Positions 33,592 through 38,931 of a DNA stretch of 38,931 nucleotides are shown one piece after another. This stretch comes from Lachnospiraceae bacterium (GTDB lineage Bacteria; Bacillota; Clostridia; Lachnospirales; Lachnospiraceae): NCBI GenBank assembly GCA_030524705.1, contig JAUNGD010000032.1, positions 1-38,931 on the forward strand, read 5' to 3'. The notes under the pieces are model-generated. The model did no database searches, was not told the origin of the DNA, and worked only from the letters and a program-made list of their open reading frames with translations. The translations under genes and the position numbers were made by a program. The stretch's first letter is position 1, and the number at the start of each line of letters is the position of its first letter.

Positions 33592-34503
33592 TCACGCCGC
33601 CTGCTTTCCCGTCGGTATCGCCAGTATAAATATTGTCGCAATAATCATCACAAATCCCAGCAGGTCGATGGGCGCAAATTCCACCTTCATCCACGCCGCT
33701 GCCAGCACAGGCGCCGCCACCGGCTCCACGCAGGCGTAAAGTGAAGCCTTCACAGAACCGATCAGCTTGACACTATGCATATACAGTGAAAAGCCCCCTA
33801 TCGTCCCAAACAAAATGATATAAGACAATACAGTCAGCATTTCACGGTCCACCACCGGCATATGCTTCCAGGGCCGAAACACTGCTGACAATACAATCCC
33901 GCCGATCAGCATTGCCCAGGCAAGAATCAGTGGCGCATCAAACTGCTTCAAAAGCCGTCCCGGCTGCACCGTATAAATAACAACAGAAACTGCCGACAGA
34001 AGTCCCATAATCAGCGCCCGCCGCGAAAGCACCAGAGTTCCCGGATTGCCATGGGTCGCGATCAGAAAAATTCCTCCCAAAGCCAGTATGACGGAAATCA
34101 CTTCCTTCCGCTCCGGTCTCCTGTGGGTCGAAGCGCAGACATATACCACAATCAGCGCAGGCCCAAGATACTGTATCACCGTTGCCGTCCCGGCATTCGA
34201 CCACTCAATGGTCTGAAAATAAGAAAACTGGCAGAACATCAGCCCTGCAAGGCCATAGATTACGATGTCCCGGGCATTGCGTTTATCCTTCCATACCTCC
34301 ATAGCCTTTTCTCGGCTGCGTATCATAAAAAAACAAAGCAGCAAAAATCCTGCCGTAGACAAACGAATCGGCACGAGCCATCGTGCCGTTACTTCCTTAT
34401 TCTGAAACAGAAACTGTCCGCATACACCGGAAACGCCCCAGAGTATTCCTCCCAGTATCGCAAAAACCATTCCGATTATATTATTTCTTTTCTCTGTATT
34501 CAC
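33592..34503 (-). CDS. EamA-family (drug/metabolite) transporter
   Basis: 303 aa with about ten hydrophobic helices in two EamA repeats. The first contains GGILWGVSGVCGQFLF, and the second WAMLIGGIVLSAVFRP with VEPVAAPVLAAAWMKVEFAP. Such proteins export metabolites or amino acids; the substrate is unknown. It follows another EamA gene by 31 bp. The 212 bp downstream (33380-33591) shows no clear gene or strong terminator. Confidence 0.9.
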   Translation of the reverse strand: MNTEKRNNIIGMVFAILGGILWGVSGVCGQFLFQNKEVTARWLVPIRLSTAGFLLLCFFMIRSREKAMEVWKDKRNARDIVIYGLAGLMFCQFSYFQTIEWSNAGTATVIQYLGPALIVVYVCASTHRRPERKEVISVILALGGIFLIATHGNPGTLVLSRRALIMGLLSAVSVVIYTVQPGRLLKQFDAPLILAWAMLIGGIVLSAVFRPWKHMPVVDREMLTVLSYIILFGTIGGFSLYMHSVKLIGSVKASLYACVEPVAAPVLAAAWMKVEFAPIDLLGFVMIIATIFILAIPTGKQAA

Positions 34504-34534
34504 TTTCCTGTACTCCTGTGTACTTTAATTTCGA

Positions 34535-35497
34535 TTATTTTTTCTGCGGAATCTGCGCCAGAATGATCGCGGCAAACATCAGCACGCAGCCGGAAAGCTC
34601 CCTGGGACTTAGCTTCTGTCCCAGGATCAGCCATCCCGCCAGTACAGAAACCACGGACTCCAGGCTGAGGATCAAAGAGGCCACCGTCGGATTCATCCCC
34701 TTTTGTCCTACAATCTGCAGCGTATACGCCACGCCGCAGGACATTACGCCTGCATACAGAATCGGCATCCAGGCCATCAGAACAGCGTTCAGGTCAAACT
34801 GCTCTGTGAACAGCATGGCTATCCCCGACAACAGACCGCAGACAAAAAACTGAATACAGGACATCCGCACCCCGTCTACCTTCGGTGAAAAATAGTCGAT
34901 TACCAGAATATGTACAGAAAAGCATAACGCACAGAGCAGCACCAGAAAGTCTCCACCTCTGATGGAAAAACCATCCGTAATGCAAAGCAGGTACAGTCCG
35001 GCAACCGTCAGCGCAACGCTGATCCAGATTTTAAGTCCCACCGCCTTTTTCAGGAAAATTCCAAGAAGAGGAACCAGCACAATATAAAGCGCCGTGATAA
35101 AGCCGGCCTTCCCCACCGTTGTATATTTGATGCCGAACTGCTGCAAATTGCTGGCTACAAAGAGTGCCGTACCACAGCAGATTCCACCGACGAACAGTTC
35201 CTTTTGTTTCCACGTATACTGCGGCTCACTTTCTACTCCGGAAACCGATCTTCCTTCTGTTTTCTCTTCGCTTTTCAAAGAAGCTCTGTCCGCTTTTTCA
35301 GCGGATGCCCCGCCCCTGACACGGTCCAGCAAAAAAATACATGGAATCAACACCAGTCCGCCGATCATACTGCGGACAAAATTAAACGTGAACGGTCCCA
35401 CGTATTCCATTCCCACACTTTGCGCAACAAAAGCTACTCCCCAGATTACCGCCGTTAAAAGCAGCAACAGGGGATTCCTGAATGATGTCTTTTTCAT
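34535..35497 (-). CDS. EamA-family (drug/metabolite) transporter
   Basis: 320 aa, about ten helices in two repeats (LLTAVIWGVAFVAQSVGMEY; SLILSLESVVSVLAGWLILG). A hydrophilic insertion of about 40 residues (AEKADRASLKSEEKTEGRS and following) lies between helices 2 and 3, unlike its neighbour. GGAG seven bases before the ATG supports the start. The two tandem transporters are too different to be a recent duplication and could form a pair. Confidence 0.9.
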   Translation of the reverse strand: MKKTSFRNPLLLLLTAVIWGVAFVAQSVGMEYVGPFTFNFVRSMIGGLVLIPCIFLLDRVRGGASAEKADRASLKSEEKTEGRSVSGVESEPQYTWKQKELFVGGICCGTALFVASNLQQFGIKYTTVGKAGFITALYIVLVPLLGIFLKKAVGLKIWISVALTVAGLYLLCITDGFSIRGGDFLVLLCALCFSVHILVIDYFSPKVDGVRMSCIQFFVCGLLSGIAMLFTEQFDLNAVLMAWMPILYAGVMSCGVAYTLQIVGQKGMNPTVASLILSLESVVSVLAGWLILGQKLSPRELSGCVLMFAAIILAQIPQKK

Positions 35498-35549
35498 AAT
35501 GTTCTCCTCATTTTTTCATAACCTTATCTATCATTTACCGCCATACAGA

Positions 35550-36035
35550 CTACGTCTCCTCCCGCCTTAGCTCGCGGCCGTCCAGCGACGCGTATTTCAG
35601 CACATCCCCCTGGTACATAAGCTTCAGCGAGAAAAACGGAGCGTCCTCCGCGATCAGCTTCAGAAAAATCTTATCGCCTTCCCAGAGATTCAGCTTCATC
35701 AGTTCTTCCTTCGGCACCCACTCCAGCGTTCCTTCGTTGCAGGGGATCATCGTTCCCTCAAATCCGTCCGCAGTATACAGGCACATATATTCCGTCGGCC
35801 ATCCCTCCGCAATAAAAGTCACTATCCCGCGAAACCGCCATGAAGTCAGAGTAAGCCCTGTCTCCTCCTTTGCTTCTCGCAGCAGACACTCCTCCGGGCT
35901 TTCTCCTTCCTCAAAATGGCCTCCTATGCCGATCCACTTGTCCTTATTTACATCATTCTTTTTGCTGACACGATGCAGCATAAGGTACTTCCCATCCTTT
36001 TCGATATAACATAATGTCGTCAACGGAGATTTCAT
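35550..36035 (-). CDS. NUDIX hydrolase (8-oxo-dGTP diphosphatase-like)
   Basis: 161 aa with a full Nudix box, GGHFEEGESPEECLLREA followed by KEETGL, at about residues 38-61. The N-terminus TLCYIEKDGKYLMLHRVSKK and WIGIGGH match the MutT-like group that hydrolyses oxidised nucleotides. The real substrate is not shown. It overlaps the stop of the nucleotidyltransferase gene (ATGA), so the two are translationally coupled. Confidence 0.9.
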   Translation of the reverse strand: MKSPLTTLCYIEKDGKYLMLHRVSKKNDVNKDKWIGIGGHFEEGESPEECLLREAKEETGLTLTSWRFRGIVTFIAEGWPTEYMCLYTADGFEGTMIPCNEGTLEWVPKEELMKLNLWEGDKIFLKLIAEDAPFFSLKLMYQGDVLKYASLDGRELRREET

Positions 36036-37378
36036 ACTTCTGTCTCCTCCCGCATTTTCCTGCTGCGTTCCAGCAGGTATTCCCTGTCATTTTTCTCCGG
36101 ATATTCCAATACCTCCATCAGCAGCCGGTTCAATATTTCTCCCACTTCCGGTCCCGGCTTCATTCCATCTTCTATGAGATCTCTCCCGCCAAGTCTCAGC
36201 TCCTTCAGTGAAAGACAATCCGAATGCAGCTGGATGTCCTTCCATATATGCTCCACTTCCTTCAGATAATCCAGCTTCTGCTGAACCACATTCGGATGAT
36301 GCGCCATAATATCCGCATGCTTGACCTTTAAAAAAGATTCAAATAATTCGGGTCCTATACGGTAAGCACAGAATCTCACGTCTTTTCCAGTCAGCTGGGG
36401 ATACCAGGAATGGTTTCGGATCAGGTTGCATACGGTACGTGTCGTATCATTGTCAAATTTTAGATTTTTCATGATCCGGGCCGCAATTTTCTCGCTATAA
36501 GCGGCATGTCCCTTAAAATGATCCCTTCCATTTTCATCCGTCATAAAGACCTCCGGCTTGCCCATGTCATGAAACAGCATAGTCAGCCGCAGTACCTTAT
36601 CCGCCGGAATATTCTGCAGTGCGATCAGCGTATGCTCTCCGGTGGTATAGGCATGATGCGGATTGTTCTGCCGCTGCACCATGATCCGGTCAAATTCCGG
36701 CATGATCACAGAGGTAATGCCGCATTCATATGCCAGACGGAACCAGTGGGGATTCGGAGATACCAGCAGCTTTACCAGTTCTGTCTGTATGCGCTCCGCA
36801 CTGATACAGTCCAGCGCATCAGCCATCTCGCGAATAGCATCCCGCACCTCCTCATCCAGCTTAAATCCAAGCTGTGCAGCAAAGCGAACAGCCCGCATCA
36901 TCCTGAGCGCATCCTCTGAAAACCGTTCCCGGGCAGCTCCGACACAGCGAATCACATGGTCCTTCAAATCCTGCATGCCGCCGAACTCGTCCACCAGACC
37001 GCTCTCATGCGAATATGCCATCGCATTAATCGTAAAATCCCGGCGTTTCAGATCCTCGGTCAGATTCGATGTGAAAACAACCTCCTTCGGATGACGGCAG
37101 TCCTCATACGCTCCATCAATCCGGTAGGTCGTCACCTCAAAGCCCTCTTTGCCCATAAGCACGGTAACTGTTCCATGCTCAATCCCTGTATCAATCGTTC
37201 TTTCGAACAACTCTTTCACCTGTTCCGGGGAAGCCGAAGTCGTAACATCCCAGTCTTCAGGCTGCCGCCCAAGAATTGAATCCCGGACGCATCCGCCCAC
37301 CACATAGGCCTCAAAACCATTCCGGTGCAGCGTCTGCAATATCTGCTCCGCTTTTTCTGGAATCTCAATATATGTCAT
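36032..37378 (-). CDS. cca: CCA tRNA nucleotidyltransferase-like protein with HD domain
   Basis: About 448 aa. The class II nucleotidyltransferase head shows AYVVGGCVRDSILGRQPEDW and the catalytic aspartates in DWDVTTSA. The ribose/template motif is RRDFTINAMAY. An HD domain follows (LFHDMGKPEVF, GHAAYSEKIA). The enzyme adds CCA to tRNA 3' ends; some relatives are only poly(A) polymerases. The ATG at 37378 is favoured by AAGG nine bases upstream; the ATG at 37411 lacks a ribosome site. Confidence 0.88.
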   Translation of the reverse strand: MTYIEIPEKAEQILQTLHRNGFEAYVVGGCVRDSILGRQPEDWDVTTSASPEQVKELFERTIDTGIEHGTVTVLMGKEGFEVTTYRIDGAYEDCRHPKEVVFTSNLTEDLKRRDFTINAMAYSHESGLVDEFGGMQDLKDHVIRCVGAARERFSEDALRMMRAVRFAAQLGFKLDEEVRDAIREMADALDCISAERIQTELVKLLVSPNPHWFRLAYECGITSVIMPEFDRIMVQRQNNPHHAYTTGEHTLIALQNIPADKVLRLTMLFHDMGKPEVFMTDENGRDHFKGHAAYSEKIAARIMKNLKFDNDTTRTVCNLIRNHSWYPQLTGKDVRFCAYRIGPELFESFLKVKHADIMAHHPNVVQQKLDYLKEVEHIWKDIQLHSDCLSLKELRLGGRDLIEDGMKPGPEVGEILNRLLMEVLEYPEKNDREYLLERSRKMREETEV

Positions 37379-37472
37379 TTTATCTTTCCCTTCACTTCTT
37401 TTCTTCATCATAGCACAGCCGACTTTTTCTGAAAAGATAAAAGTGAAAAAACTGTGTCTTTGTGGAAAACCA

Positions 37473-37502
37473 TTTACAATTTGCTGTCAAAAATGTTATA
37501 TT
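37473..37502 (+). promoter_or_regulatory. Promoter for the trigger-factor-like lipoprotein gene
   Basis: A -35 TTTACA (37473-37478) and a -10 TATATT (37497-37502) are 18 bp apart, in an AT-rich stretch about 45 bp before the lipoprotein ATG. Confidence 0.5.
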
Positions 37503-37545
37503 TTTTTTAAAAATATATTTCAAAAAATAGAGAAAGGAATTTGCT

Positions 37546-38802
37546 ATGTCTAAAAAATATTTACTTATCCTGTCTGGAATCATTATGGCATCGGCATTGT
37601 CCGGATGCGGCCAGAAAAAGACGCCGGAAACGGAATCTTCCGCTGTTGCTCCCTCGGGTACGGCAGAAGAAGACGTTGATCCGGATGCACTTTCTGACTC
37701 TCCGGAAACCGCCGAAGAGCTGGATCCCATCACCCCGTCTGACTATCTGATAAAAGATGTATCAGAGTACGTTACCCTTGGTGACCTGAACGGCCTGGAG
37801 GTGACACAGTATTCCTACGAGATCACGGATGATATGGTACAGGAAAGGATCCTGAGCGAACTGGAGGCATATGGAGAAGAAGTCGAGGTCAACCGTGCAG
37901 CTGCCGAAGGAGATATCATCTACGCCGATATTACCTCCACGATCCACGGGGAGCCGGATACCGCCTTCACTGAAAGTACATATATGACCCTGGGCGACGA
38001 AGAATACAGTGCAGATTTTGACAAGAAACTCCTCGGTGCCTCTTCCGGCGATACGCTGAAATTCACCTGTTCCTTTGATAATGATACCTGGATGGATGAA
38101 TGGGCCAACAAAAGTGTGGATTTTGAAGTGACCATCACCAGTGTGTGCGAAATGGATATTCCGGAATATACCGAAGAATATGTTGCAGAAAACACCGATT
38201 TTTCCAATAAGAGCGAGTATGAAGATTATACTCGGGAGCTGCTTCTCAGCGAATATGACGAGGCTGCCTACAATGATACAATAGAAGCGCTTTTCCAGGC
38301 CGCCATAAATGAATCCAAATTCTCCGGATACCCGGAGGACCTTTACGCCAGCTGTAAGGAAGAAGTATTATCCCTCTACAGTGCCTTTTTAGGTGATACA
38401 GATGAGCAGGCAATCTATGAAGCTTTCGACCTCTCTCCCGACGACATCAGCACTGAAGTTCTTTCCGCAGTTAATCGCCGTCTGCTTGTCAGCGCAATCT
38501 GCGAGACAAACGATGTCGAAGTGACCGAAGAGGCTTACGCTGAATTTGTAAATGATTATGCCGGTTTTTACGGCTATGACAGTGCCGTTCAGTTTGAGGC
38601 CGATTATACCCGTGAAAGCCTCGTATGGGCATTGTACGAAAATGAAGCTGCTGCTATTCTGTACGATGCTGCAAAAATTTCCCTGGTACCTTACGATGAA
38701 GAATTTTCATTCGACGATGAAAACATTGAAGAAATCCCCGATTCTGACAATTCTTCAGAGACAGAGTCAGAGGTAATCGAAGAATTTTCTTTAGATGAAT
38801 AA
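37546..38802 (+). CDS. Trigger-factor-like lipoprotein (PPIase/chaperone-type)
   Basis: 418 aa with a lipoprotein signal peptide: lysines, a hydrophobic run and lipobox LSGC with Cys21. A low-complexity acidic linker follows. From about residue 70 the protein resembles trigger factor: VTLGDLNGLEVTQYSYEITD, GDIIYADITSTIHGEP (FKBP-like region), GASSGDTLKFTCSFDNDTW, VDFEVTITSVCE, and a helical C-terminal part. It is probably a surface-attached folding helper. AAAGGA precedes the ATG. Trigger factor itself is cytoplasmic and longer at its ribosome-binding end, which is absent here. Confidence 0.8.
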   Translation: MSKKYLLILSGIIMASALSGCGQKKTPETESSAVAPSGTAEEDVDPDALSDSPETAEELDPITPSDYLIKDVSEYVTLGDLNGLEVTQYSYEITDDMVQERILSELEAYGEEVEVNRAAAEGDIIYADITSTIHGEPDTAFTESTYMTLGDEEYSADFDKKLLGASSGDTLKFTCSFDNDTWMDEWANKSVDFEVTITSVCEMDIPEYTEEYVAENTDFSNKSEYEDYTRELLLSEYDEAAYNDTIEALFQAAINESKFSGYPEDLYASCKEEVLSLYSAFLGDTDEQAIYEAFDLSPDDISTEVLSAVNRRLLVSAICETNDVEVTEEAYAEFVNDYAGFYGYDSAVQFEADYTRESLVWALYENEAAAILYDAAKISLVPYDEEFSFDDENIEEIPDSDNSSETESEVIEEFSLDE

Positions 38803-38849
38803 AACGCCGAAATAACTTCGTAAATTAACTGAATTTTCTTTCATTTTAC

Positions 38850-38877
38850 TTGACAGCACTTTAGATTGTGCTATAAC
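38850..38877 (+). promoter_or_regulatory. Strong promoter for a gene beyond the window
   Basis: TTGACA (38850-38855), 16 bp, then TATAAC (38872-38877). The spacer begins GCAC and ends GTGC, a 4-bp inverted repeat that could be a repressor half-site pair. The promoter points rightward out of the window. Confidence 0.7.
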
Positions 38878-38931
38878 CTGACTTTTGCAGATAAAAAGGA
38901 TAAAAAATAGCCGCATCCCCAGTATTTATGC

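Noticed and set aside
33476-33694. Short leftward frame overlapping the end of the EamA gene
   Set aside because: It is out of frame with a clear transporter and has no ribosome site or family pattern.

Overview
The window looks like chromosomal DNA of a gut-type Clostridia, most likely Lachnospiraceae. The grounds are strong GGAGG-type ribosome sites, moderate GC, tightly packed leftward genes, a trigger-factor-like lipoprotein, and the families of large serine recombinase and integrative-element genes present. No rRNA, tRNA or CRISPR array was found.

Left flank (1-9335), nearly all leftward: an SDR oxidoreductase cut by the window edge; a DUF262/DUF1524 GmrSD-like type IV restriction protein; small metabolic or stress genes (alpha/beta hydrolase with a coupled 51-aa ORF, GNAT, SnoaL-like, DUF3795, nucleoside phosphorylase); a broken LysE-type exporter; an amidohydrolase; and a flavin reductase whose upstream region shares an operator-like motif with the adjacent ArsR-type repressor gene.

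Island (about 9355-30853): identical 23-bp direct repeats bracket about 21.4 kb. The right copy lies inside the 3' end of rlmD (23S rRNA m5U methyltransferase). The left copy lies in the displaced 3' tail of the same gene, directly after a large serine recombinase and in frame with it. I read this as insertion into the rlmD 3' end with exchange of C-terminal tails. At the left end are a recombinase with an in-frame TAG, a second truncated recombinase, a perfect 32-bp palindrome, and a truncated, frameshifted phage-type DNA polymerase. Next comes a leftward, almost gapless gene run of about 14.6 kb (28677 to 14039): NACHT NTPase, small HTH protein, hsdM, DUF4357 protein, hsdS, hsdR, a probable Kiwa pair (kwaB, kwaA), an AlbA/Schlafen-type ATP-binding protein, and four GNAT genes, one fused to a pyrophosphatase-like domain. 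At the right end are integrative-element genes (sigma-region-4-like protein, SymE-like protein, a conserved small protein) and a possible pseudoknotted leader RNA. No relaxase or conjugation genes are present, so the island seems to be a decayed or composite element now carrying defence genes.

The most striking feature is hsdS. It encodes three target-recognition-type segments instead of two. A TCTG-type tetranucleotide tract sits at the start of the third segment, and both alternative frames hit a stop immediately after the tract. Slippage would therefore switch between a 613-aa three-segment protein and a normal-length two-segment protein of 427 or 431 aa.

Right flank (30803-38931): rlmD with a 148-residue Lys/Glu-rich extension, a PflA-like radical SAM protein, two EamA transporters, a NUDIX hydrolase and a CCA-adding-enzyme-like nucleotidyltransferase, all leftward. 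They are followed by a rightward trigger-factor-like lipoprotein and a strong promoter pointing out of the window.
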